Shown: positions 6,354 to 14,248, counted from the first letter of the stretch. The stretch: 19,301 nucleotides of DNA from Candidatus Moraniibacteriota bacterium (GCA_023261685.1 JAHFOM010000013.1:1-19301); one strand, 5' to 3'. The notes: generated by a model not told the origin, from the sequence alone. Numbers and translations are program-made.

Positions 6354-8789
6354 ATGGGTGTGCAAAAAGCCTACCAACCGCGTTCTCTTGAGCCGAAATG
6401 GCAGAAAGAATGGCTAAAAAAAGGTATCTATCAGCAGTACTCCCGCAAGAAGAAGTGCTATGTGCTTGATATGTTTCCGTATCCCTCCGGGTCGGGTCTT
6501 CACGTCGGTCACCCGAGGGGCTATATCGCTTCAGACATTTATTCTCGCTTCAAGCAGCTCGAAGGGTACGGGGTGTTACATCCGATGGGGTGGGATGCGT
6601 TCGGATTGCCGGCGGAGCAGTACGCGATCAAGAACAAAGTTCATCCGGCGGTAGCGGTCAAGAAAAACATTGCCACATTCAAGCGCCAACTCGCCAAGAT
6701 CGGCTTCACGTATGATTGGGAGCGCGAGATTAACACGACTGACCCCGAGTACTATCGCTGGACGCAGTGGATATTTCTTCAGATGTGGAAGAAGGGTTTG
6801 GCGTATCAGTCATTCAGTCCGATTAACTGGTGTCCGTCGTGTCAGACGGGACTCGCCAATGAGGATCTGGAGCAGGGCAGGTGCGAGCGCTGCGACAGCG
6901 TGGTAGAAAAGAAACCGATGCGCCAGTGGGTGCTCAAAATCACCGCCTATGCCGACAAGATGCTTCGTGATCTGAAGACGCTTGAATGGCCGGAAGGAGT
7001 AAAAGAGGCGCAGAGGAACTGGATCGGCCGTTCGGAAGGAACAGAGGTGGTCTTTTATGTGGCCGACACCGAAGAGGAGATACGAGTCTTTACGACGCGC
7101 GTGGATACTATCTACGGCTGTACCTATGTGGTGGTGGCACCGGAACATCCTTTGATTAATCAGCAGTTAACGATCAACAGTCAGGGAATAAAAAACAAGG
7201 CGGAGGTTAAGGGATATTTGGAGAAGACGAAAAAGAAGACAGATTTGGAGCGGACAGCGTTGAGCAAAGAAAAAACGGGGGTGATACTTGAGGGTATTGA
7301 GGCTATCCATCCATTCACGGCTGAGCGTCTGCCAGTATATATGGCTGATTATGTACTGGAGAGTTATGGGACAGGCGCAGTGATGGGCGTGCCGGCGCAC
7401 GACGAGCGTGATTTTGAATTCGCGAAGAAATACGATCTGTCGATTCAGTCAGTGATTGCTCCTCCGAGAGGACAGCAGCCGGTGCAAGACCAGCCATTTA
7501 TTGATGATGGTGTATTGATAGATTCAAAAGAATTTACCGGACTGACTTCACAGGAAGCGCGGGAGAAAATGACGGCGTGGTTGAGCAAAGAGAAATTGGG
7601 GAAGAAAAAAGTCAACTATAAGTTGCGTGACTGGGTATTTTCTCGTCAGCGCTATTGGGGCGAGCCGATTCCCCTTATACACTGTGAGGGGTGCGGGGTG
7701 GTGCCAGTGCCGGAGCGTGATCTGCCGGTAAAGCTACCGAATGTGAAGTCGTATCAGCCGACCGGTACCGGTGAGTCGCCGTTGGCAGATATCGCTTCGT
7801 GGGTCAATGTGAAATGTCCGGAGTGCGGTGGCAAGGCCAAGCGGGAGACCAACACGATGCCGCAGTGGGCGGGATCTTCGTGGTACTACCTGCGCTTTAT
7901 TGATCCGCATAATACCAAAGCGTTGGTGGATGGCAAAAAGGAGAAAAAAATGATGCCGGTCGATGTTTATGTGGGAGGCGATCACGCGACGCGGCACCTC
8001 ATCTACGCGCGTTTTTGGCACAAGTTTCTTTATGATCAGGGGGCGGTGAGTACGCCGGAGCCGTTTCAGCGTCTGGAATTTTTGGGTCTGATCCTTGCTT
8101 CTGACGGGCGCAAGATGTCCAAGCGTTGGGGGAATGTCATTGATCCGAATGATGTTGTAGAACAATTCGGTGCGGATGCTTTTCGCTTGTATGAGATGTT
8201 TATGGGCCCGTTCACGCAATCAATCGCGTGGAATACCGATGGTATGATCGGGACGCGGCGGTTTTTGGAAAAAGTGTGGAAACTAGAGAGACAGGTAACA
8301 GTCAACAAAAAACAGACAACGGAATCAAAGAATATGCAATCTCTTTTGCATCAAACCATTAAAAAAGTGACTGAAGATATCGAGAGTTTCAAATTCAATA
8401 CGGCGATCAGCAGTCTGATGATACTGGTCAATGCTCTTGAAAAAGAATCTCATATATCACTCATCACGTATCAGACATCACTTATCCTTCTCAGTCCCTT
8501 CGCGCCGCATATTGCGGAAGAATTGTGGGAGAGAATGGGCAACAAGCAGTCTATTTTTCTCAGTCAATGGCCGAAGTGGGACAAGAAAAAGATCGTCGCC
8601 GAAACGGTCACTATCGCCGTGCAGATCAATGGCAAGGTGCGTACGGTACTGACGGTGCCGGCAGGGAGCGATGAGGCGACGGTGCAGGCTCTGGCGCTTG
8701 CCGATGTAAAAATCACCGCACATCTGGACGGCAAGAAAATCCGCAAAGTGATTTATGTGCAGGATAAGATTCTGAACGTGGTCGTGTAG
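6354..8789 (+). CDS. leuS: leucyl-tRNA synthetase
   Basis: Charges tRNA-Leu with leucine in the cytoplasm (class I synthetase). Length is 811 aa, slightly shorter than the 860 aa of E. coli. The class I signatures are HVGH at residues 50-53 and KMSKR at 587-591. Two cysteine pairs (CPSC and CERC, about 155-180) suggest a zinc-binding insert, and CEGC with CPEC near 450-490 a second. The CP1 editing domain is present, with FTTRVDTIYG and MGVPAHDERD at 344-353 holding the conserved Asp. WAGSSWYYLRF and DVYVGGDHATRHL are typical. ATG 6354 has TAGGAG 7 nt upstream. An in-frame TTG at 6246 would put 36 extra residues inside the structured RNA and is rejected. A tRNA-Leu(CAA) substrate is encoded at 17535-17620. 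Confidence 0.98.
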   Translation: MGVQKAYQPRSLEPKWQKEWLKKGIYQQYSRKKKCYVLDMFPYPSGSGLHVGHPRGYIASDIYSRFKQLEGYGVLHPMGWDAFGLPAEQYAIKNKVHPAVAVKKNIATFKRQLAKIGFTYDWEREINTTDPEYYRWTQWIFLQMWKKGLAYQSFSPINWCPSCQTGLANEDLEQGRCERCDSVVEKKPMRQWVLKITAYADKMLRDLKTLEWPEGVKEAQRNWIGRSEGTEVVFYVADTEEEIRVFTTRVDTIYGCTYVVVAPEHPLINQQLTINSQGIKNKAEVKGYLEKTKKKTDLERTALSKEKTGVILEGIEAIHPFTAERLPVYMADYVLESYGTGAVMGVPAHDERDFEFAKKYDLSIQSVIAPPRGQQPVQDQPFIDDGVLIDSKEFTGLTSQEAREKMTAWLSKEKLGKKKVNYKLRDWVFSRQRYWGEPIPLIHCEGCGVVPVPERDLPVKLPNVKSYQPTGTGESPLADIASWVNVKCPECGGKAKRETNTMPQWAGSSWYYLRFIDPHNTKALVDGKKEKKMMPVDVYVGGDHATRHLIYARFWHKFLYDQGAVSTPEPFQRLEFLGLILASDGRKMSKRWGNVIDPNDVVEQFGADAFRLYEMFMGPFTQSIAWNTDGMIGTRRFLEKVWKLERQVTVNKKQTTESKNMQSLLHQTIKKVTEDIESFKFNTAISSLMILVNALEKESHISLITYQTSLILLSPFAPHIAEELWERMGNKQSIFLSQWPKWDKKKIVAETVTIAVQINGKVRTVLTVPAGSDEATVQALALADVKITAHLDGKKIRKVIYVQDKILNVVV

Positions 8790-8824
8790 GATGCGCCCAG
8801 AGACTGTTTATTGTTGATGGCAAG

Positions 8825-8884
8825 TGTACATATCTTCATACGGTCGTAGGAAAATGTGTACACATGCTTTCTCATAATTATGAT
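8825..8884 (+). promoter_or_regulatory. possible operator pair and promoter of the nucleotidyltransferase gene
   Basis: The palindrome TGTACA occurs at 8825-8830 and again at 8857-8862 (inside GTGTACAC), 32 bp apart or about three helical turns. The second copy is a 4/6 match to a -35 box, 16 nt upstream of TATGAT (8879-8884), which would start transcription near 8891, 8 nt before the ATG. Suggestive only. Confidence 0.3.
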
Positions 8885-8898
8885 TTTTTTCTGAAAAT

Positions 8899-9582
8899 AT
8901 GCAGGCAGTTATTCTGGCGGCGGGACAAGGGACGCGGATGGGAGCGCTGACGGCAGAGACGCCCAAGCCGATGTTGCTCCTACTCGGCACACCGATGCTC
9001 GAGTGGAAATTGGCAATGTTGCCGGATGTTATTGATGAAGTCATTGTGATCGTGGGATATTTGAGTGAGCAGATTGAAGCGTATTTCGGAAATGAGTGGC
9101 GCGGACGAAAAATTTTGTACGTGCACCAAAGGGAACTTAATGGTACGGGAGGAGCGGTAATGCTGATGAAAAAAATATTATCCGGCCCCTCACTCGTGAT
9201 GATGGGAGATGATTTGTATCATCCCGCTGATCTCTCGGATCTGACACGGGAAACATCCGCCGTGCTCGGATTGAAAGTTGATGATGCCGAACACTACGGA
9301 CTTCTGGAGGTGAATGAAAAAGGAAATCTTGCAAGGATTACTGAGCGTCCGCACGGGTATCAGACCGGTATTGTCAATACGGGAGCGTACCTGCTCCACC
9401 CACATTTTTTCGACTATCCGCTCGTGCCGATTTCTGAGACGGAGTATGGTCTACCACAAACATTGGCGCTCTTGGGACAAGACACTCCTGTCAGAGTGCT
9501 CTCGGCGCGGGCATGGCAACCGGTTGGCAAGCCGGACGATATTCCGCTCGGAGAAGCATTCCTGAGAAAATATGCTGTATGA
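8899..9582 (+). CDS. sugar-phosphate nucleotidyltransferase (GT-A fold)
   Basis: Predicted to join a sugar 1-phosphate to an NTP, giving an NDP-sugar and pyrophosphate. The protein is 227 aa, a single catalytic domain without the beta-helix acetyltransferase part of GlmU. The NTP-binding loop LAAGQGTRM is at residues 6-14 with TPKPML at 21-26 (Lys23). The sugar/nucleotide segment NGTGGAV is at 81-87 and the metal-binding GDD at 103-105. VNTGAYLLHP and a C-terminal VGKPDD complete the pattern of the RfbA/GlmU-N family. The substrate cannot be fixed from sequence. glmS two genes downstream makes UDP-GlcNAc-type chemistry plausible but unproven. The stop overlaps the next start by 4 nt (ATGA), implying translational coupling. 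Confidence 0.85.
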   Translation: MQAVILAAGQGTRMGALTAETPKPMLLLLGTPMLEWKLAMLPDVIDEVIVIVGYLSEQIEAYFGNEWRGRKILYVHQRELNGTGGAVMLMKKILSGPSLVMMGDDLYHPADLSDLTRETSAVLGLKVDDAEHYGLLEVNEKGNLARITERPHGYQTGIVNTGAYLLHPHFFDYPLVPISETEYGLPQTLALLGQDTPVRVLSARAWQPVGKPDDIPLGEAFLRKYAV

Positions 9583-10220
9583 AAATATTCTTGGATTTCG
9601 ATGATTGTTTATTTGATACCGGATTGTTTTTGAAGAGTTTGGAAGAGATATTTGCAACAAGCGGAGTGACACCAGAGCTTTTTCATCGAACGTATCAGGC
9701 GATGAAAGAAAATGCTTCCGGTAATGGGTGGCAGTATTCCTGCGATGCACACATTGAAATGTTAAAACCAGAGGTGTCTTTTGACGAGCAATCTTTGCGA
9801 GAGAAATTAAAAGTTTGTTTTGCTCATACGGCAGAATTTTTATTTCCGGACGTGAAGAACTTTTTGGCAACCCTGAAAAGCGGGGGAATACATCTCTTCG
9901 TGCTTTCATTCGGCGATCCTACTTTTCAAAAACAAAAAATAGCCGGGACAGGAATCGGAGTGTATTTGGAGAAAAGTATCATCACGAGTATAGGCAAAGC
10001 CGAGGCGCTTCAAGCTGAGATTGCTACCGACGATGATGATATTTGGTTTTTTGATGACCGGATTCATTTTATTGAAGAAGTGAAAAAGGCGTTTCCAAAA
10101 GTACATACTGTGTTGGTGTGTCGCGCTCAAGGACGCTATAATGAGGAGAAGAATGAATGTTGTGACTGTACCGTCAAAGACTTGATTGATGGACAGAAAA
10201 TCCTTTCCGAGTATTCTTGA
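9579..10220 (+). CDS. HAD-superfamily hydrolase
   Basis: Predicted phosphatase-type enzyme of the haloacid dehalogenase superfamily, 213 aa. Motif I is LDFDDCLFDT with nucleophile D6 and acid D8. Motif II is a Ser in FVLSFGDP, motif III the Lys in SIGKAEAL, and motif IV the acidic pair in DIWFFDDRIHFI. A helical cap domain lies between motifs I and II. The substrate is unknown. The start ATG 9579 overlaps the preceding stop as ATGA; a longer frame starting at 9513 lies inside the upstream gene and is rejected. The sandwich between a nucleotidyltransferase and glmS suggests a sugar-phosphate substrate, which is inference only. Confidence 0.8.
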   Translation: MKIFLDFDDCLFDTGLFLKSLEEIFATSGVTPELFHRTYQAMKENASGNGWQYSCDAHIEMLKPEVSFDEQSLREKLKVCFAHTAEFLFPDVKNFLATLKSGGIHLFVLSFGDPTFQKQKIAGTGIGVYLEKSIITSIGKAEALQAEIATDDDDIWFFDDRIHFIEEVKKAFPKVHTVLVCRAQGRYNEEKNECCDCTVKDLIDGQKILSEYS

Positions 10221-10252
10221 TTCATGATTCGTAATTCATTATTCATCTTCTT

Positions 10253-12076
10253 ATGTGCGGTATCATAGCCTATTCCGGCAAAAAACAAGCGCGCGATTTC
10301 CTGATAGATGGGCTGAAGCGTCTGGAATATCGGGGATATGACAGCGCCGGTGTCGCGCTTTTGGACAACGGCAGGATAAAAATTGTCCGCGCGGTTGGCA
10401 AGGTGGTCAATCTGGAAAAAAAACTTCATGCCAATGCCAAGAGTTGTATTGGTATCGCGCATACGCGCTGGGCGACGCATGGTAAGCCATCCGAGAAAAA
10501 CGCCCATCCGCATCTGGACTGCACCGGTATGGTCGCAGTCGTCCACAATGGTATCATCGAAAATTATCGGGAATTGAAAGCGATGTTGGAGAAACAAGGA
10601 CATCATTTTCGTTCGGAGACGGATACCGAAGTGATCGCGCACCTGCTAGAAGAGTCAATGAAGACATTGACTTTCGAAGAGGCTTTTGTCGTGACGCTCA
10701 AACAACTGCGCGGGGCATACGGTATCGTCGCTCTTGCGTCAGGGAGCGATACGATGCTGGCGACGCGTCTTTCGAGCCCGCTGGTGATCGGTGTCGGCGA
10801 TGGCGAAGTGTGCGTCGCCTCTGATGTGTCGGCGATGGCAGACGGCGTCAAACGGGTGGCATATTTGGACGATGGTGAGATTGCTGTCATCACGGGAGAA
10901 ACATACGTGATCAAGTCTCTTGGCAATCGCGTGCGCGAGAAAAAGGAAACGATTTTTGAGAAAGACAAAACCATCGCCGAGCATACCGGCTACCCGCATT
11001 TTATGCTCAAGGAAATTTTTGAACAGCCGAGGAGTTTCGCTGATGCTCTGCGCGGGCGGCTGCTGGTTGCTGATGGCGCGGCGCGTCTCGGGGGATTGCG
11101 CTCGGTGGAGAAGCGTCTGCGTTCTATCAATCGCATCGTGATTATTTCCTGCGGTACGTCGTATCATTCCGGACTGGTGGGGGAATATGTGCTCGAAGAG
11201 TACGCTGGTATTCCGACGGAGGTTGAGATGGCGTCCGAATTCCGCTACCGCAAACCCATTGTAGATAAAAAAACGGCCGTGATTGCTATTTCGCAGTCGG
11301 GCGAGACAGCCGACACCCTCGCCGCCATTCGCGAAGCGAAGGCACAGGGCGCTTTGACACTTGGCATCGTCAATGTGGTCGGGTCAAGTATAGCGCGCGA
11401 GACGGATGCAGGTGTCTATTGTCACGCGGGACCGGAGATTTCCGTCGCGTCTACCAAGGCCTTCACCTCGCAGTTGGCGATACTTTCTCTCCTGACGCTT
11501 TATCTGGGACGACAGAGGGGTATGTCTCCGGCAACCGGCAAAAAGATTGCCAAAGCGCTCGCGCGTATTCCAGAACAAATGGAACAGACTCTGACACAGA
11601 CGAAGCATATCAAAAAGCTCGCCAAAAAATACGCGAGGCAGGAGCACTATATGTATCTCGGGCGGAAGTACAATTTTCCTAATGCTTTGGAGGGAGCGCT
11701 CAAGATCAAGGAAATCGCCTATGCGCCGGCTCAGGGCTACCCAACTGGAGAAATGAAGCACGGACCGATTGCGCTCGTCGATAGATCCACTCTTTCTCTC
11801 ATAGTGATGCCACAAGACAGCGTCTATGAAAAAAATATGAGCGGAATGGAAGAGATTCTGGCGCGTGGCGGGAAAGTCTTGGCTATCGCGACGGTTGGTG
11901 ATACGATGCTTGCCAAAAAAGCGACGGATACGATTTTTATCCCAAAAACATTAGAAATGCTGACACCGCTTCTCGCCGTTATCCCGCTCCAGCTGTTCGC
12001 CTACTTTGTCGCGGTGGAACGCGGCTACGACATCGACAAACCGCGCAACCTAGCAAAATCTGTGACCGTTGAATAG
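10253..12076 (+). CDS. glmS: glutamine--fructose-6-phosphate aminotransferase (isomerizing)
   Basis: Makes glucosamine 6-phosphate from fructose 6-phosphate and glutamine, the first step to UDP-GlcNAc, peptidoglycan and other amino sugars. At 607 aa it is nearly identical in length to E. coli GlmS (609). Cys2 (MCGIIAYSG) is the class II glutaminase nucleophile once Met is removed, with LEYRGYDSAG and HTRWATHG following. The first SIS domain shows CGTSYHSG from residue 300 and SQSGETADT from 347. The second shows EGALKIKEIAYAP and GEMKHGP from 499. The C-terminus DKPRNLAKSVTVE is diagnostic. No glmS ribozyme is visible upstream: the 32-nt gap to the HAD gene is only a TTCAT-rich AT spacer, so it is probably co-transcribed with the two genes before it. 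Confidence 0.99.
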   Translation: MCGIIAYSGKKQARDFLIDGLKRLEYRGYDSAGVALLDNGRIKIVRAVGKVVNLEKKLHANAKSCIGIAHTRWATHGKPSEKNAHPHLDCTGMVAVVHNGIIENYRELKAMLEKQGHHFRSETDTEVIAHLLEESMKTLTFEEAFVVTLKQLRGAYGIVALASGSDTMLATRLSSPLVIGVGDGEVCVASDVSAMADGVKRVAYLDDGEIAVITGETYVIKSLGNRVREKKETIFEKDKTIAEHTGYPHFMLKEIFEQPRSFADALRGRLLVADGAARLGGLRSVEKRLRSINRIVIISCGTSYHSGLVGEYVLEEYAGIPTEVEMASEFRYRKPIVDKKTAVIAISQSGETADTLAAIREAKAQGALTLGIVNVVGSSIARETDAGVYCHAGPEISVASTKAFTSQLAILSLLTLYLGRQRGMSPATGKKIAKALARIPEQMEQTLTQTKHIKKLAKKYARQEHYMYLGRKYNFPNALEGALKIKEIAYAPAQGYPTGEMKHGPIALVDRSTLSLIVMPQDSVYEKNMSGMEEILARGGKVLAIATVGDTMLAKKATDTIFIPKTLEMLTPLLAVIPLQLFAYFVAVERGYDIDKPRNLAKSVTVE

Positions 12077-12113
12077 CGAGTAGGATGTCAAAAATACCTG
12101 AGAGGAAAATGAC

Positions 12114-12149
12114 AAAAAAAACAGGGTAAGAAAATATTTTCTTACCCTG
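12114..12149 (-). terminator. Rho-independent terminator of the leftward two-gene unit
   Basis: 12122-12149 is a perfect 28-nt palindrome (arm CAGGGTAAGAAAAT). On the minus strand it is followed by eight T (12121-12114), 35 nt past the stop at 12184. On the plus strand no T-run follows, so it would be a poor terminator for glmS, though the stem could still protect its 3' end. Confidence 0.85.
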
Positions 12150-12183
12150 CAACAGAGTTGGATATACGCACGATGCACTGTTG

Positions 12184-12633
12184 TTACGCTGATGATTGAG
12201 AGTTCTTGCGGAGCGTTCTGATAAGGTTATCTATTTGATTTATGGATAACGCCCCAACGAGATCAATTATCTGACTAACCTTTTCCCATTCATCTTTGGT
12301 GATAAAGATGTTTGATGGTGCATCCTTTACTCCAGGAAAACCAAAACATTCTTCCGGTATACCACAAGCTTCAATACAGCTCGCGAGATCAAGATTGAAA
12401 TACCAGCAGAAACGAGTCAAACTGCCAACAGCTCCACTGAGTTTTCTTGTCGACATCTTTCTAAAGTCTTGTTTTGCAAAAGTACCATTGGTAAACTCAA
12501 AAACTCGTGCTGGTGTGACACTCATTCCTATTGCCAGTTTTGAGAAGGTGATTGATGAGGAATCACGACATTCCCTAGCAAGCTTGGTGAAGGCTTCCGG
12601 GGTGGGAGCTTCTGGCTTACGCAGTTCAGTCAT
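12184..12633 (-). CDS. hypothetical protein, possible XRE-like helix-turn-helix
   Basis: 149-aa protein I cannot assign. Residues 28-80 resemble a Cro/CI-type helix-turn-helix: ITFSKLAIGMSVTPARVFEFTNG as the candidate helix pair, then TRKLSGAVGSLTRFCWYFNLDLASCIEACGIP, which has the look of the later helices. The C-terminal 40 residues (DEWEKVSQIIDLVGALSINQIDNLIRTL) are predicted helical. ATG 12633 has AGGAG 7 nt upstream; the frame extends to 12681 but that part crosses a hairpin and has no ribosome binding site. It is the second gene of a leftward pair, with promoter at 13175-13203 and terminator at 12114-12149. A DNA-binding role is only a guess from shape. Confidence 0.7.
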   Translation of the reverse strand: MTELRKPEAPTPEAFTKLARECRDSSSITFSKLAIGMSVTPARVFEFTNGTFAKQDFRKMSTRKLSGAVGSLTRFCWYFNLDLASCIEACGIPEECFGFPGVKDAPSNIFITKDEWEKVSQIIDLVGALSINQIDNLIRTLRKNSQSSA

Positions 12634-12659
12634 TGTTATTCTCCTATGGTAGGGGTGGT

Positions 12660-12688
12660 CTAGGAAGTGAGGATTACTCACTTCCTAG
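12660..12688. repeat. intercistronic hairpin
   Basis: CTAGGAAGTGAG (12660-12671) and CTCACTTCCTAG (12677-12688) form a perfect 12-bp stem with a 5-nt loop GATTA. It lies 8 nt past the stop of the upstream gene and 14 nt before the Shine-Dalgarno of the next. There is no T-run in either direction, so an mRNA processing or stability role is more likely than termination. Confidence 0.7.
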
Positions 12689-12696
12689 CAGGTTGG

Positions 12697-13083
12697 TTAG
12701 TTCAGGGCTTCACGAATCTGAGCGCACTTTGATCGTATCAGTTCGGCGATTTTTTCGGCTACCAATTGATTCTCTCCGATGAGGCGGACATCTTCGCTGT
12801 CGATCAAATCAAGCAAGTGACCGAGCTGGGAAGCTTTTGCTTTCCTTTCCGCGGTATCCTTGACAAGTCTTGCTTGGTAAATTCTCGCTACTCTGAAGGT
12901 ATATTCCTTTTGGAGTTGATCGATGCCTACTCCGGGGAAAAGGATGTCAAGCTGAGTCTGACTAAAAGTATTTTTGGCGAGTGACTTTTTACACCCTTCG
13001 TAACTGAGATCACGTAAACGACAAAGGTTTGCAAGGGTAGTGTCCTTGAGTAAGTTCTGACGGATGTGCTCAGCAAGAGTCAT
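12697..13083 (-). CDS. hypothetical protein, helical, first gene of leftward pair
   Basis: 128-aa, strongly helical protein without a recognised family. It has an N-terminal segment with a possible degenerate helix-turn-helix (LANLCRLRDLSYEGCKKSLAKNTFSQTQLDILFP cut by Pro-Gly). A charged middle follows (YTFRVARIYQARLVKDTAERKAKAS), then a C-terminal helix (LVAEKIAELIRSKCAQIREAL). The start is chosen at ATG 13083 because GGAG lies 9 nt upstream (13093-13096); the nearer ATG 13089 leaves only 3 nt, and the TTG at 13161 has no ribosome site. The leader from the predicted start near 13168 is about 85 nt. It shares the operator region with the divergent TrmB-like gene, so regulation by that protein or by one of the pair is plausible. 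Confidence 0.65.
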   Translation of the reverse strand: MTLAEHIRQNLLKDTTLANLCRLRDLSYEGCKKSLAKNTFSQTQLDILFPGVGIDQLQKEYTFRVARIYQARLVKDTAERKAKASQLGHLLDLIDSEDVRLIGENQLVAEKIAELIRSKCAQIREALN

Positions 13084-13174
13084 CAGCATATTCTCCATAT
13101 TGTTAAGGTGCGAGACACCGGCAAAACTTGTTGTCAAAGATATCGGAGACACACCCCGCAATCTTTAACTAGAG

Positions 13175-13203
13175 AGTGTACTCTCAAAATACTCACTTGT
13201 CAA
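13175..13203 (-). promoter_or_regulatory. promoter of the leftward two-gene unit
   Basis: On the minus strand TTGACA (13203-13198), exactly 17 nt, TACACT (13180-13175). The -35 box is embedded in the first GTCAA-N3-TTGAC palindrome and the -10 box in GAGAGT-GT-ACTCTC (13172-13185), so a repressor at either site would block it. Confidence 0.8.
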
Positions 13204-13240
13204 TAATTGACCGTCAAATGTTGACAAATGTTCGTCAACA
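13199..13240. promoter_or_regulatory. operator array of GTCAA-N3-TTGAC palindromes
   Basis: Two perfect palindromes, GTCAATAATTGAC (13199-13211) and GTCAAATGTTGAC (13213-13225), are separated by one base, centres 14 bp apart. A third half site, GTCAACA (13234-13240), pairs by inverted symmetry with TGTTGAC (13219-13225). The first overlaps the leftward -35 box and the second the rightward -35 box, so a single regulator could control both directions. Confidence 0.75.
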
Positions 13241-13249
13241 GAGTATACT
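13221..13249 (+). promoter_or_regulatory. promoter of the TrmB-like gene
   Basis: Perfect TTGACA (13221-13226), 17 nt, TATACT (13244-13249). Predicted start near 13256, only 11 nt before the ATG at 13267, which leaves little or no room for a ribosome binding site. Confidence 0.85.
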
Positions 13250-13266
13250 GGAAGTACAACAATGCT

Positions 13267-14019
13267 ATGAATAAAGACCTTTTTGAGAAGCTTGGCTTCT
13301 CTCCCAATGAAATAGCTCTCTACAAAGCCCTTCTCAGGACCAGAGAAGCGGCTCCGTTAGAACTGGCCCGGCTGACCGGCATCAAGCGCACGACCTGCTA
13401 TAGCCTGGCGCGCGGCTTGGCGGAAAAGGGCTTCTTGTATGAGGATGCCACTCGGCGTCCCAAGAAGTTTGTTTTGGTGCCGCCGAGCGAACTCAAGGAC
13501 ATCGCGGAGCATGAGCGGAGGCAAGCAGAAGAACGCGAAAGAGCTCTCGGGCAGTTTACCGAGAAGCTGACCCAGCACGAAGCGAAGACCAGCTATCCGG
13601 TACCGGAGATTCGTTTTATTGAAGAATCCAGACTGGAAGCATTCCTCTATAAGCGTTCCAATACTTGGATGGCAAGCATTAAAGAATATGACAATATTTG
13701 GTGGGGGTATCAGGACTCGGTCTTTGCCGAGAAATATGTTGAATGGATCAAGTCATTTTGGAAAGGCAAGCCGATAGATTTTGAAGTGCGGTTGCTCAGT
13801 AATGAATCAGATGTCGATAAGGCCTTAGCGAAGAAGTACAAAAAACGTATCATCAAGGTATTGCCCGATGCCACGGATTTCCAGTCGACTATCTGGGTAA
13901 CGGGGGATTATGTGACTTTTATCTACTGCCGTGAAACGCCTATGCATGCGGTAGAAATTCACAGCGCTCTTTTGGCACGCGATCTCCGGACCATTTTTAA
14001 GAAAATGTGGAGGGAGTAG
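13267..14019 (+). CDS. TrmB-family winged-helix transcriptional regulator
   Basis: 250-aa predicted DNA-binding regulator. Residues 1-70 form a TrmB-type winged helix: LGFSPNEIALYKALL, then EAAPLELARLTGIKRTTCYSLARGLAEKGFL as recognition helix and RRPKKFVLVPPSEL as the wing. A linker coiled coil (ELKDIAEHERRQAEERERALGQF) follows, then a 140-residue C-terminal sensor-like domain (PEIRFIEESRLEAFLYKR to FIYCRETPMHAVEIHSALLARDL), probably the ligand or partner domain. ATG 13267 is preferred; the frame is open back to ATG 13228, but that codon lies between the -35 and -10 boxes. It is divergent from a two-gene unit and shares palindromic operators with it, which suggests autoregulation plus control of the pair. 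The ligand is unknown. Confidence 0.85.
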   Translation: MNKDLFEKLGFSPNEIALYKALLRTREAAPLELARLTGIKRTTCYSLARGLAEKGFLYEDATRRPKKFVLVPPSELKDIAEHERRQAEERERALGQFTEKLTQHEAKTSYPVPEIRFIEESRLEAFLYKRSNTWMASIKEYDNIWWGYQDSVFAEKYVEWIKSFWKGKPIDFEVRLLSNESDVDKALAKKYKKRIIKVLPDATDFQSTIWVTGDYVTFIYCRETPMHAVEIHSALLARDLRTIFKKMWRE

Positions 14020-14087
14020 ACTCTCTTTGTGCTCTTTGTTGTTTGACTCTACAGCGGTTCAACCCCTGTAAAACAGAGAACAGTGGA

Positions 14088-14116
14088 ATGACAAAGGAGT
14101 GATTTTCAGTTATAAT
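14088..14116 (+). promoter_or_regulatory. promoter upstream of the exonuclease gene
   Basis: ATGACA (14088-14093), 17 nt, perfect TATAAT (14111-14116). Predicted start near 14123 gives a leader of about 150 nt that contains the inverted repeat 14139-14248. Confidence 0.8.
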
Positions 14117-14138
14117 GGACTCGCTATACATAAAAATC

Positions 14139-14248
14139 CAAAGCACAAAACACAAAGGTCAAACAAAGCCCAAAGCAAAAAAACACAAACAGGCAACATC
14201 CACGGTTTATGTTTTGGAGATTGAGTTTTGTTTGGATTTTGTGCTTTG
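14139..14248. repeat. A/C-rich inverted repeat in the exonuclease leader
   Basis: CAAAGCACAAAA (14139-14150) is repeated as its perfect reverse complement at 14237-14248. The left side is dominated by CAAA/CACAAA words and the right by TTTG/TTTTG words. It fills most of the 254-nt gap 14020-14273, which otherwise shows only the promoter. The leader RNA could fold into a long hairpin just before the start codon. Confidence 0.65.

Noticed and set aside
10221..10252. glmS ribozyme upstream of glmS
   Set aside because: The spacer is only 32 nt of AT-rich TTCAT repeats, too short for the ribozyme core.
14020..14087. terminator after the TrmB-like gene
   Set aside because: A TACAG/CTGTA pairing exists but there is no following T-run; nothing else was seen in this stretch.
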